Both the position numbers and the translations under genes were made by a program. Below, one piece after another: positions 18,501-26,448 of a DNA stretch of 64,000 bases. The notes under the pieces are model-generated. The model was not told the origin of the DNA, did no database searches, and saw nothing but the letters and a program-made list of their open reading frames with translations. This DNA comes from Gillisella vitis (lineage in GTDB: Bacteria > Pseudomonadota > Alphaproteobacteria > Rhizobiales > Rhizobiaceae), in assembly GCA_009744235.1 (NCBI GenBank), contig WPHV01000006.1, positions 62,001 to 126,000 on the forward strand, in the 5' to 3' direction. The number at the start of each line of letters is the position of its first letter. Within the stretch, counting starts at the first letter, position 1.

Positions 18501-20485
18501 GTAAGGACTGTGTCATTGTTGCCTTCGCCGTTGGCTTCGATCACAGTGAAACTTGTATTGCTAATTTCGTAGGTGTCGTCACCATCGCCACCTGCAAATG
18601 TAACTTTTGATTTTATCCCGGTAAAAGTATCATTGAGGTCTGATCCAATGACCTTTTCGATCGCGAGATAATCATCACCCTGTGCATCGCCACCCAATCC
18701 ATAGCCATTGCCATTATCACGTTCATCGAAGATCACATGAACAGCGGTATCTGATTTGGCGTAGGTTACGGTATCACCGCCGCCAGCGCCGCCGTCCAGC
18801 GTGTCGGCCCCTTTGCCTCCGTCCAGCGTGTCATTGCCGTTGGCACCGGATATGACATTGTCACCGTCGTCGCCCGTAAGGGTATCGGCGGTGCCCGACC
18901 CTGTCAGGTTCTCGATACTGTCAAACGTATCGCCAATTGCATCGCCAGTTGCGCCGATGCTGCTGGCCAGGCTGACCGTAACGCCGTTGCTTCCGTAATA
19001 GCTGGCCGTGTCGGATCCTAACCCGCCTTTTAGCTGATCGGCTCCACCATCGCCGATCAGCGTGTCGTTACCCGTGCCGCCGGTGATGGTGTTGTTCAGG
19101 GTGTTACCCGTACCGGTGAAGTTATTGGAGCCGGTGTATACGAGATTCTCGACATTGTTCGTTAGGGTGTAATCAATTGATGTCCGGACAGTATCGCTGC
19201 CCTCATCTGCTGCCTCGGAGACGGTGACGCTGGTGCTGCCAACGACATAAGTGTCATCCCCTTTTCCACCTGCGAAGGTGATGGAGCTTGATGCGGTGAA
19301 TGTGTCCTTGAAGTCTGAGCCGGCGATTTTTTCGATTGTGGTTAATGTGTCGCCTTCGGCATCGCCGCCCGTGTGAATGCCCGTGACGAGATTGATTTGT
19401 ACTGCTGCGTCGGAGCCAGCATAGCTGGCCGTATCTGTGTTGCTACCACCTATCAGGGTATCAGCACCTTTGCCACCTTCCAGAACATCGTCGGAACCGC
19501 CGCCATCGATGACATTGTTACCGTCGTCACCAGTCAGCGTGTCTTTATAAACTGACCCTGTGAGGTTTTCGATGCTGGTGAATTCATCGCCAGCGGCATC
19601 TCCACCTGATTTCTCGCCGGTCTTGAGGTTGATATTGACCGCTGCGCTTTTCTCATAGCTGGCTGTGTCGGAGCCCGATCCGCCGTCTAGCTTATCGGCT
19701 CCACCATTGCCGATCAGCGTGTCGTTACCCGCGCCGCCAACGATGGTATTGTTCTGATCGTTTCCAGTGCCGGTAAAGTCACCGGTTCCAGTATATTTCA
19801 GCGTTTCGACATAGTCCGGCTGCGTATAATTGATTGACGTAAGGACTGTGTCATTGTTGCCTTCGCCGTTGGCTTCGATCACAGTGAAACTTGCGTTGCT
19901 AATTTCGTAGGTGTCGTTACCCTTGCCACCTGAAAAGGTAACGGTAGACTTTATCCCGGTAAATGTATCATCGAAGTCTGATCCAATGACCTTGTCGACC
20001 CAGATATAATTATCACCCTGAGCATCGCCACCCAATCCATAGCCATTGCCATTATCACTTTCATCGAAGATCACTTGGACAGCGGCATCTGAATTGGCGT
20101 AGGTTACCGTGTCAGTGCCGGTGCCGCCGTTCAGCGTATCGGCTCCTTTGCCACCGTCCAGGGTGTCATTGTGGCGGCCTCCGGATATAACGTTGTCACC
20201 ATCATCGCCGGTCAGCGTGTCGGCGTTGTTCGACCCTGTCAGATTCTCGATACTTGTGAACGTATCTCCAACGGCTTCTCCACCGGACGTGATGCCGGTC
20301 TTGAGGTTGACGTTGACCGCCGCACTTCCCGCATAGCTAGCCGTGTCGGAGCCCGATCCACCGTCGAGAGCGTCGGCGCCTGCCCCACCTTTTAGCGTAT
20401 CATCACCAGCCAGGCCTGAAATCGTATCAGCCGAAGTTGTTCCCGTTAAAGTGTTGTTTCCAGAATCGCCCGTTATAGTTGCCAT
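15536..20485 (-). CDS. RTX repeat protein B, giant (hemolysin-type Ca-binding repeats)
   Basis: 1649 residues, the longest gene here, starting MATITGDSGNNTLTGTTSAD. It is built from the same large modules as protein A, plus variants absent from A: AVQVIFDESDNGNGYGLGGD and NYTQPDYVETLKYTGTGDFT occur twice, as do NNVENLVYTGSNNFTGTGN units. RTX nonapeptides dominate and should bind Ca2+ after export. The final 90 residues are almost identical to protein A (SDVFVFNTSYGNDVVFDFQS, then SDTIDLTGMGFATVSDAAAY), consistent with a type I secretion signal. No N-terminal domain, signal peptide or catalytic domain is visible. AGGGG precedes the ATG at the same distance as in gene A. Probably a secreted matrix or adhesion protein; function is inferred from architecture. 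Confidence 0.9.
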   Translation of the reverse strand: MATITGDSGNNTLTGTTSADTISGLAGDDTLKGGAGADALDGGSGSDTASYAGSAAVNVNLKTGITSGGEAVGDTFTSIENLTGSNNADTLTGDDGDNVISGGRHNDTLDGGKGADTLNGGTGTDTVTYANSDAAVQVIFDESDNGNGYGLGGDAQGDNYIWVDKVIGSDFDDTFTGIKSTVTFSGGKGNDTYEISNASFTVIEANGEGNNDTVLTSINYTQPDYVETLKYTGTGDFTGTGNDQNNTIVGGAGNDTLIGNGGADKLDGGSGSDTASYEKSAAVNINLKTGEKSGGDAAGDEFTSIENLTGSVYKDTLTGDDGNNVIDGGGSDDVLEGGKGADTLIGGSNTDTASYAGSDAAVQINLVTGIHTGGDAEGDTLTTIEKIAGSDFKDTFTASSSITFAGGKGDDTYVVGSTSVTVSEAADEGSDTVRTSIDYTLTNNVENLVYTGSNNFTGTGNTLNNTITGGTGNDTLIGDGGADQLKGGLGSDTASYYGSNGVTVSLASSIGATGDAIGDTFDSIENLTGSGTADTLTGDDGDNVISGANGNDTLDGGKGADTLDGGAGGGDTVTYAKSDTAVHVIFDERDNGNGYGLGGDAQGDDYLAIEKVIGSDLNDTFTGIKSKVTFAGGDGDDTYEISNTSFTVIEANGEGNNDTVLTSINYTQPDYVETLKYTGTGDFTGTGNDQNNTIVGGAGNDTLVGNGGADKLEGGSGSDTAKYEGSAAVNINLKTNVATGGEAAGDTFFSVENLTGSSYADTLTGDDNNNVLNGGAGNDTLAGGKGADTLNGGYGDDILVGGEGADTLTGGGDTDTASYASSLAAIQINLVTGANTGGDAADDMLSGIDKIIGSDFNDTFTASSSITFAGGKGDDTYVVDSTSVTVSEAADEGSDTVRASMDYTLTNNVENLVYTGSNNFTGTGNALNNTITGGSGNDTLIGKAGADVLIGGSGADTASYAGSAAVTVNLKTNLATGGEAAGDTFSSIENLTGSSSADTLTGNDSNNVLNGSGGNDTLAGGKGADTLNGGDGSDTANYANSFAAIQINLVTGTHTGGDAADDTLSSIEGVIGSQYDDRFTSASTGTLSGGGGNDTYVVSQGATTTVLVEEASAGTDTVETTLTSYTLKTNFENLTHTDSTNFLGYGNSADNVIVSQGGVDKLYGYAGNDTIRGGSGGDTIDGGDGSDTASYSDSTAAVTINLLTKTISGGYATGDVFTSIENVEGSAYADTLTGDTGANLLSGGAGDDLLIGGAGADTLNGGAGQDKITYEASAAAVKVDLSTGTATGGDAQGDKFSSIERVIGSSFNDTLIGSSAAEMLTGGAGDDILIGGGGNDVLNGGEGADVLDGGAGNYDTLNYSAATSAVMLDLTTGTGSGYAAGDTFTGIEAFTGSTYGDTYTGSTYAAEYNVGAGNDTVLAGSGAEKINGGTGTDTASYDLSTAGVSVNLVTNVGSGGYAEGDHYSSVEVVVGSAFGDTFTTSTDKTLSGGLGDDTYDIGNSASAITENADAGIDLVKTSSANYTLGDNLENLTYTGTANFTGSGNSADNVLTGGSGNDQLDGGTGNDELYGGEGSDVFVFNTSYGNDVVFDFQSSSDTIDLTGMGFATVSDAAAYATEIEDGVLFNFGNGDTLTVHGLSYASLTSSDSLM

Positions 20486-20813
20486 ATAATATACCCCTGA
20501 TTGCGTGCGAATCTATAGTTCGCATATCCAAATATAATCGCATAGAGGGAATTTATTTGGCTAATTTAGAAAATATAAAATTATAAGTTGAAAGTTGAGG
20601 GCTTGAACTGCCATAAGTGCAGTATTACGCTCAAAAACGCAGCCGTGAGCGTCAATCGGCTTGGCATTTGCTACGATGAAACCTGTTCATTTGTCTCTTT
20701 GTTTGGCTATCCTACAGCGTTGTCACTTTCTAGCTATCCGGGTTGTGGACTATGCTCGGTTGTCTCCCATTGGAGCTTTCCGACATTTTTTTGAGTAAAG
20801 AGATTTAAAAACA
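20486..20813. other. AT-rich divergent intergenic region between RTX B and GT61
   Basis: 328 bp, visibly AT-richer than the flanking backbone. It contains the conserved block (20523-20572) shared with the region before RTX gene A. A short open frame (20588-20794) has no SD or recognisable product and is not called. Divergent promoters for both neighbours must lie here. Confidence 0.7.
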
Positions 20814-21860
20814 ATGCTGAACATCGCAGCCGCTGAAGTGCGTTCCTGGACACCAGAAATTTACGTTGCCGCCGATGCTGAGGGTGACGACGAGCTGGAG
20901 GCATTTCGACAGGACATTCCGCTTGGTTATATTAGCCCGGAAATCACCTTTCGCAGGCTTGGGGAATCCTTCGTTCTGGGCTGGTGCGGTGCGATAAAAT
21001 CGAAAAATTTCGGGGATATCAAACACACGCTCTATGGCGTATATCCAGATATAGTCGATGAATTGGTTCCTAAAAATGCGAAAATATCGCAGATAGAGGA
21101 GGTATCTCCACTTGTCATTGGTAATGGTTGGTACAAAAACTATTATCATTGGACGTTACAGGCCATCGGCTGTCTGTTGATTTATAAAAGACATCGCGAT
21201 TATGGTAATACTCTATTGGCAATGCCGCGTCTGAACGGGTGGAGGAATGAAGCTCTTTCGCTAACCGGATTTAATGGGCAATTGCTCGAGATGGACTATC
21301 ACCATGTTTTGCATGTCGATGACTGCATCACGAGTAATCTGATAGGCGGCGACTTTGCCAACCTGCCTCATCCAGCCGTCATCGCTGAATTCGAAGCGCT
21401 TGCGCAACGTGTCACAGTTGATCGCCGGTTCAGCCGCAAGATCTATGTCTCGCGCCTGGATGCTGGAGATGTGCGCCGGGTTGTCAATGAAAGGGCTGTC
21501 TGTGCGTTGCTCGAAAGCCATGGGTTTGAAATCCTCACACCAGGTGAGCTTTCCGTGAAAGAACAGGTTGCCGCTTTCCGCGATGCCGAGGTGATTGTCG
21601 CTCCGCATGGCGCAGGCTTGGCAAACCTGGTCTATTGCCAGCCGGGCATCAAAACCAGGGTTATCGAACTGTTGCAGGTCAACTGCATCAATGCCTGCTA
21701 TGCGCGAATTTCCCAGGAAAAACGACTGGATTATACGGCAATCATAAATCCCGATAGGCCCGGGCAGGACGCGGATGGGACGCTGAAAGAGATCAAGACC
21801 AGAAACGACATGTGGCAAATCGTCGATCTTGCCCTGCTGGAAAAGGTCTTGACTGCATGA
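20814..21860 (+). CDS. Glycosyltransferase family 61 protein (DUF563-type)
   Basis: 348 residues starting MLNIAAAEVRSWTPEIYVAA. NGWYKNYYHWTLQAIGCLLI, RKIYVSRLDAGDVRRVVNE, ELSVKEQVAAFRDAEVIVAP and PHGAGLANLVYCQPG are the conserved blocks of GT61 (PF04577), whose bacterial members are linked to capsular or exopolysaccharide synthesis and whose eukaryotic members add xylose or GlcNAc to proteins and glycans. There is no signal peptide or membrane span, so it is cytosolic. It is divergent from RTX gene B and convergent with RTX gene C, and a decayed second copy occupies the same place relative to RTX A and B. The SD is weak (AAAGAG). GC is lower than the surrounding housekeeping genes, which may indicate acquisition. 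Donor and acceptor are unknown. Confidence 0.88.
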   Translation: MLNIAAAEVRSWTPEIYVAADAEGDDELEAFRQDIPLGYISPEITFRRLGESFVLGWCGAIKSKNFGDIKHTLYGVYPDIVDELVPKNAKISQIEEVSPLVIGNGWYKNYYHWTLQAIGCLLIYKRHRDYGNTLLAMPRLNGWRNEALSLTGFNGQLLEMDYHHVLHVDDCITSNLIGGDFANLPHPAVIAEFEALAQRVTVDRRFSRKIYVSRLDAGDVRRVVNERAVCALLESHGFEILTPGELSVKEQVAAFRDAEVIVAPHGAGLANLVYCQPGIKTRVIELLQVNCINACYARISQEKRLDYTAIINPDRPGQDADGTLKEIKTRNDMWQIVDLALLEKVLTA

Positions 21861-21892
21861 TTGGCCAATGAAATCAAAATTGACGCAGGAGC

Positions 21893-21935
21893 TTGTGGCC
21901 GGGGCGAAAGCAACCCGGCCACAAGTCGATTTTTA
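21893..21935. terminator. Terminator between GT61 and RTX gene C
   Basis: TTGTGGCCGGG (21893-21903) pairs with CCCGGCCACAA (21914-21924), followed by GTCGATTTTT. It is homologous to the hairpin at 15496-15537. Confidence 0.8.
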
Positions 21936-24434
21936 CATCAATGTGTCGCTGGATGTCAGGCTTGCATAGTTCAAGCCATACACTGTCAGCGTATCCACGT
22001 TACTGAAGGTGAACAGCACGCCGCCTTCGATCTCGCTTGCATAGGCGGCGGCGTCACTGACGGTGGCAAAGCCCATGCTGGTCAGGTCGATCGAATCCGC
22101 CGACGAGTCGAAGTCGAAAACGACATCGTTGCCATAGTTAGAGTTGAACACGAAAACGTCGCTGCCTTCACCACCATAGAGGGCATCGTCGCCTTCACCA
22201 CCGGCAAGCGTGTCATCGCCAGCGTTCGCATAAAGGACGTCATCACCGCCATCGCCGTAAAGCGAATCGTCACCTTCAAGACCAAAGAGCGTATCAGCGT
22301 CCTCGCCACCCTTAAGAACGTTAGCATATCCGCTTCCCGTGAGAGTGTCGGCGTAAAAGGAACCTTCCAACGCTTCTATGGAGATCAGAACATCACCTTC
22401 TGCCGAACCGCCGACGCCTGCGTCTCCGGAGAGGCTTGCGCTGATACCAACGGAAGAGTCGGCGTAACTTGCAGTATCGCTACCGTCGCCGCCATCCAGA
22501 ATGTTCGCGCCGCTGCCTGCGTTCAGCAGATCGTCGCCGCCGCCGCCGATCAGATGGTCATCGCCTTCTCCACCTGAAAGCACATTGCTTCCATCATTGC
22601 CCGTCAGGTAATCCGATTCGCTGGAGCCCGTGATGTTCTCTATCGAGACAAGGACATCGCCCTCTGCTGAGCCGCCGGCTGTTTGGCCAGTTACGAGATT
22701 GACGATCACACCTGCGGTGGAGTCGCTATAGTTTGCCGTATCGGAACCGGCTCCGCCATCCAGAAGGTCTGCACCCGTTCCGCCGGTTAGAACGTTAGCC
22801 TGATCGTCTCCCGTCAGGCTGTCAGCATAGGTTGAGCCTTCCAGATTTTCGATGGAGATGATGGTATCTCCATTCGCAAATCCGCCGGATAGCGTGCGGG
22901 TTTGGAGATTAACTGTGACCGCACTGGTCGAATCCAGGTAACTCGCCGTATCGCTGCCCGCCGCGCCGTCCAATACATCGCCGCCATCGCCGCCGCGCAG
23001 TGTATTGCCTTCTCTGTTGCCGGTCAGCGTATCATTATATTTAGAACCTTCCAGGCTTTCTATAGAGATAAACGTATCTCCTTGTGCAAATCCACCTTGC
23101 GCAAGACCCGTAGTCAGATTGACAGTAACCGCTGACGTCGAGTCACGATAGCTGGATGTATCATTGTCACCGCCACCACTCAGCTTGTCTGCGCCTGCAC
23201 CACCGATCAGTGTATCATTACCGTTGTTTCCAAACAGGTAATCCGCACCGGCCCCGCTGATCATCACGTTATCGGCCACCGTTCCAGATCCAGTGAAATT
23301 GGCCGTACCGGTGTAAGTGAGGTTTTCAAAATTCCTGGTCAGAGAATAGCTGTTTAACCCGGTCGTCACGGTGTCGATGCCCTCGCCCTCCTGTTCGATC
23401 AGATAAATGGAGGTGCTATTGACAATGTAGTGATCATCACCCAGGCCGCCTGCAAACCGGGCATCTTTCGAGGCGGTAAATGTGTCATTGAAAGCAGAGC
23501 CATAGACCTGAAGTATTTTCTCGAAAACATCACCTTCGGCATAACCGCCGGTGTTAATACCGGTGTCGATGTTGATCTGCACAGCTTCGTTCGAGTAGGT
23601 GTAGACTGCGGCTCCACCATCCGCCCCGCCCTTGAGTGTGTCGGCACCCAAGCCGCCATCCAAAAGGTCCCAACCGTAATATCCATCGATAACGTTATCG
23701 CCGTCGTCACCGGTAAGGGTGTCGTCATAGTAGGAGCCCATGAGGTTCTCGATGTCGATCAGGACATCACCTTGGGCATCGCCGCTCATCTCGCCGGTTT
23801 TGAGGTTGACCACCACAGCCATGTTGTCGACAAAACTTGCGGTGTCGGAGCCGTTCCCGCCATTGATCACATCCGCATCGAAGCCGCCTGCTAACGTGTC
23901 ATCGCCGTCGCCACCACTAATGGTATCACTGCCATAGCCGCCCTTGAAGACATTGTCGTCATCGTCGCCGACAAGAACATCGTCTTGGCTCGATGCACTG
24001 ATGACCTCAATGCTGATAAAGGTATCGCCTTGCGCATCGCCTCCACTCGCCAGTCCCGTCGCGAGATTTATATTGATCGCACCGCTTGACGTATAATTGA
24101 TAGTATCCGTGCCATCGCCGCCGTTCAGAATATCGGCCCCGGCTCCGCCATTCAGAACATCGTTACCGGCATCGCCGGAAAGGCTGTCATCGCCGGCTTC
24201 GCCATAAAGAGTATCAACTCCATCGCCGCCGGAGAGGCTGTCGTTGCCTGAGCCTCCTCGAATGGAATCGGAACCGTCTTCTCCCGAAATTGCATCATTT
24301 CCCCCATCCCCTGAGAGCGAATCGTTGCCTGCGCCGCCATTGATGGTGTCATCGCCCAGGCCTCCGCTGAGGCTGTCATAGTCAGACGTGCCTGTGATTG
24401 TATCGTTGCCACTTCCACCCAAAATATATACCAT
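21933..24434 (-). CDS. RTX repeat protein C (hemolysin-type Ca-binding repeats)
   Basis: 833 residues starting MVYILGGSGNDTITGTSDYD. An N-terminal run of uninterrupted RTX nonapeptides (about residues 5-110) is followed by modules of the type DTASYxDSTxAVTVNLxTG, GDxFISIExLEGSxYxDTLTG, and a C-terminal RTX block (GLEGDDSLYGDGGDDVLYAN). The last 85 residues (GGEGSDVFVFNSNYGNDVVF onward, ending SSDTLM) match proteins A and B. The modules are clearly diverged from A and B, so this is the older or less homogenised copy. Its upstream sequence lacks the conserved promoter block of A and B, so regulation may differ. A secreted Ca-binding surface protein is the likely role. Confidence 0.9.
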   Translation of the reverse strand: MVYILGGSGNDTITGTSDYDSLSGGLGDDTINGGAGNDSLSGDGGNDAISGEDGSDSIRGGSGNDSLSGGDGVDTLYGEAGDDSLSGDAGNDVLNGGAGADILNGGDGTDTINYTSSGAININLATGLASGGDAQGDTFISIEVISASSQDDVLVGDDDDNVFKGGYGSDTISGGDGDDTLAGGFDADVINGGNGSDTASFVDNMAVVVNLKTGEMSGDAQGDVLIDIENLMGSYYDDTLTGDDGDNVIDGYYGWDLLDGGLGADTLKGGADGGAAVYTYSNEAVQINIDTGINTGGYAEGDVFEKILQVYGSAFNDTFTASKDARFAGGLGDDHYIVNSTSIYLIEQEGEGIDTVTTGLNSYSLTRNFENLTYTGTANFTGSGTVADNVMISGAGADYLFGNNGNDTLIGGAGADKLSGGGDNDTSSYRDSTSAVTVNLTTGLAQGGFAQGDTFISIESLEGSKYNDTLTGNREGNTLRGGDGGDVLDGAAGSDTASYLDSTSAVTVNLQTRTLSGGFANGDTIISIENLEGSTYADSLTGDDQANVLTGGTGADLLDGGAGSDTANYSDSTAGVIVNLVTGQTAGGSAEGDVLVSIENITGSSESDYLTGNDGSNVLSGGEGDDHLIGGGGDDLLNAGSGANILDGGDGSDTASYADSSVGISASLSGDAGVGGSAEGDVLISIEALEGSFYADTLTGSGYANVLKGGEDADTLFGLEGDDSLYGDGGDDVLYANAGDDTLAGGEGDDALYGGEGSDVFVFNSNYGNDVVFDFDSSADSIDLTSMGFATVSDAAAYASEIEGGVLFTFSNVDTLTVYGLNYASLTSSDTLM

Positions 24435-24517
24435 TTAAACCGCCCCTGATTGAAACAGGAATAGTTTGCACGTTTAAATTTGGTTGTGTAGTGTGAAAAT
24501 TACATGCCAAAAATAAT

Positions 24518-26146
24518 TCAATGATGATCGATATGCGGTTTGTGGAATATGTCGTCGGCAGGCGGGATGGTTTGGCGCTCGATCATCCGGTGGACATGCG
24601 GTGGTTTTGAGCCTTTGTGCAGGTCTCCCAGCCGGTCGGTGATTTCGGCGTCGGCCTTGGTGCGGCGGTGGTTGTGGCGCACGTAATCGACCCAGGTCGG
24701 GGTGTGATAGGTTTCCGTCCAAATGTCAGGGTTTTCCAGGTCGCGCATCAGCGCCCAGTTCTGCGCGCCATCTCGCAGACGGATGCGGCGCCGCTCGACC
24801 ATAACCTCTAAAAATTCCGGCACGTCCTTGTCATCGATCTCGAAATCGATCTGGATAACGATCGGGCCGCTGCGCGGGCGGATATCCAGCCGCAAAGGCG
24901 GTTCGTTGAAGCGGTTCAGCGGGTTGAGATCGAGTGTCGCAAACGCGGGCATCGGCAAGGCGAGACCAATGCCGACACCGAGAGCCATCAGCCCCGCCGC
25001 CATCACCAGGGCATGGCCTGCGCTGCCGGATTCGGCCAGCAATCCCCAGATCCAGGCGCCGCCCGCCATGCCGCCGAAGGTGGCGGTCTGGTAGAGCGAC
25101 AGCGCCCGGCCCACCACCCAACGCGGGGTCGAAAGCTGCACCACCGTGTTGAACAGCGACAGCGACAGCACCCAGCAGGCTCCGGCCAGCACCAGGGCAG
25201 GGGCCGTCAGCCAGAAATGATGGCTGATGCCGGTTAGAACGGAGGCCAGCGCGAAGCCGGCAAACGAACAGCTGACGATCTGTTCGCTGCTCAGCTTTTC
25301 ACGAATACGGGCATTGGAGATCGCACCAGCAATGGCACCAATCCCGAAAGCGCCCAGCAAGCCGCCATAGGCCAGTGGACCGCCACCGAGATTATCCTTC
25401 ACCACCAGCGGCAGCAGCGACAGGATCGCGGTTGCGCAAAAGCCAAAGAAAAACCCGCGAAACAGCACTTTCATCAGGTTGGGAGACATGGCCATGTAGC
25501 GCAGGCCAGCGGCGATGGCGTGGCCGAGATTTTCGCGCGGCAGGGTGTTTTTCGGATAGACCGGCTTCCAGCGAAACAAAGCATAGATCATCGCCAGGTA
25601 GCTCACAGCATTGATGGCAAAGGCCGTCGCCGCGCCTGCCACAGCGACGATCAGGCCGCCAATGGCGGGGCCGACGCTGCGGGTGATGTTGAAGCCCATG
25701 CTGTTGAGCGAGACGGCGGAGGGCAGGTCTTCGCGCCCGACGATATCGCCGACCGAGGCTTGCCAGGCCGGGCTGTTCAAGGCCGTTCCGCAGCCGATCA
25801 GAAAGGTGAAGGCCAGAAGCGACCATGGTGTCAGCAGGCCAAACCACGTGAAGAGCGACAGAAGCGCCGAGACAGTCAGCAGAAAGACTTGCGCAAACAG
25901 CATGACCCGGCGGCGGTCGAACCCATCGGCCAGCGCGCCGGCCACCAGCGAAAACAGCATGATCGGCGCGGTATTGGAGGCCTGGACCAGCGCCACCATG
26001 CTTTCCGAAGAGGAGATCGATGTCATCATCCAGGCAGCACCGACATCCTGGATAAGGCCGCCGAAGTTGGAGGTGATGCTCGCCAGCCAGATCGTCAGAA
26101 AGATCTGGTTCTTGAAAGGCGCCAATGATGATTTTCTGTCCGGCAC
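24518..26146 (-). CDS. MFS transporter of the EntS/MFS_3 type with C-terminal cytosolic domain
   Basis: About 542 residues if translation starts at the GTG at 26144-26146 (PDRKSSLAPFKNQIFLTIWL). Twelve membrane helices are followed by a soluble C-terminal domain of about 130 residues (VIQIDFEIDDKDVPEFLEVM, then RRRIRLRDGAQNWALMRDLE), which is typical of PF05977 exporters. The motif ADGFDRRRVMLFAQV is the MFS loop 2-3 signature. The family includes enterobactin and drug exporters; the substrate is unknown. The open frame extends upstream to 26488, but that part has low complexity without a family match, overlaps the rimP leader, and family members normally begin close to SLAPF. The start is therefore uncertain. 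Confidence 0.82.
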   Translation of the reverse strand: MPDRKSSLAPFKNQIFLTIWLASITSNFGGLIQDVGAAWMMTSISSSESMVALVQASNTAPIMLFSLVAGALADGFDRRRVMLFAQVFLLTVSALLSLFTWFGLLTPWSLLAFTFLIGCGTALNSPAWQASVGDIVGREDLPSAVSLNSMGFNITRSVGPAIGGLIVAVAGAATAFAINAVSYLAMIYALFRWKPVYPKNTLPRENLGHAIAAGLRYMAMSPNLMKVLFRGFFFGFCATAILSLLPLVVKDNLGGGPLAYGGLLGAFGIGAIAGAISNARIREKLSSEQIVSCSFAGFALASVLTGISHHFWLTAPALVLAGACWVLSLSLFNTVVQLSTPRWVVGRALSLYQTATFGGMAGGAWIWGLLAESGSAGHALVMAAGLMALGVGIGLALPMPAFATLDLNPLNRFNEPPLRLDIRPRSGPIVIQIDFEIDDKDVPEFLEVMVERRRIRLRDGAQNWALMRDLENPDIWTETYHTPTWVDYVRHNHRRTKADAEITDRLGDLHKGSKPPHVHRMIERQTIPPADDIFHKPHIDHH

Positions 26147-26448
26147 GGTTTTCCGCTCGATCGGTTGCAGGCTGGGATGGGCGATGAAGGGCAGCCGACC
26201 GAGAGGCGACTCGCTTGTTGCACAACCTAATCCCTTGAAGCCAAGAAAACAGTCCTTATTTGGGCAAAATGAACTCACGTCTGCGTTTGAGGGTGATTGG
26301 ATCGCCTTTTCTGAAATGCTTGCATTGTTGGCGCTAAGGGCGTATACGGCGTTCAAATTCTTGATCGCCAGATGAAGAGTGGGCCCGCAAGGACCCGCTC
26401 TTTTTTGTTGGCGATGGACCATGAAGCTCCATACCGAGGAGGACAGGT
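26147..26448. other. Intergenic leader between MFS gene and rimP
   Basis: 302 bp between divergent genes. It holds the terminator-like hairpin at 26375-26406 and no convincing coding sequence. Promoters for rimP (plus) and the MFS gene (minus) are expected here. Confidence 0.6.
26375..26406 (+). promoter_or_regulatory. Terminator-like hairpin in the rimP-nusA-infB leader (possible attenuator)
   Basis: AAGAGTGGG (26375-26383) can pair with CCCGCTCTT (26394-26402) with an inner CC/GG extension, directly followed by a T-run to 26406. It lies 43 nt before the rimP start with no upstream plus-strand gene to terminate. That position suggests premature termination control of the operon, which encodes NusA, itself a termination factor. 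It could simply end an unseen upstream transcript. Confidence 0.55.

Noticed and set aside
20588..20794. 68-codon frame in the AT-rich RTX B-GT61 gap
   Set aside because: No SD or motif; the same gap in the other cassette copy does not keep it open.
11710..24434. Possible CRISPR array or satellite because of the regular short repeats
   Set aside because: Repeats follow a 27-bp (nine-codon) period in open frames and encode GGxGxDxLx; there are no unique spacers or cas genes.
11710..24434. Prophage or integrative element
   Set aside because: No integrase, transposase, tRNA-bounded repeats or phage structural genes are seen around the RTX region.
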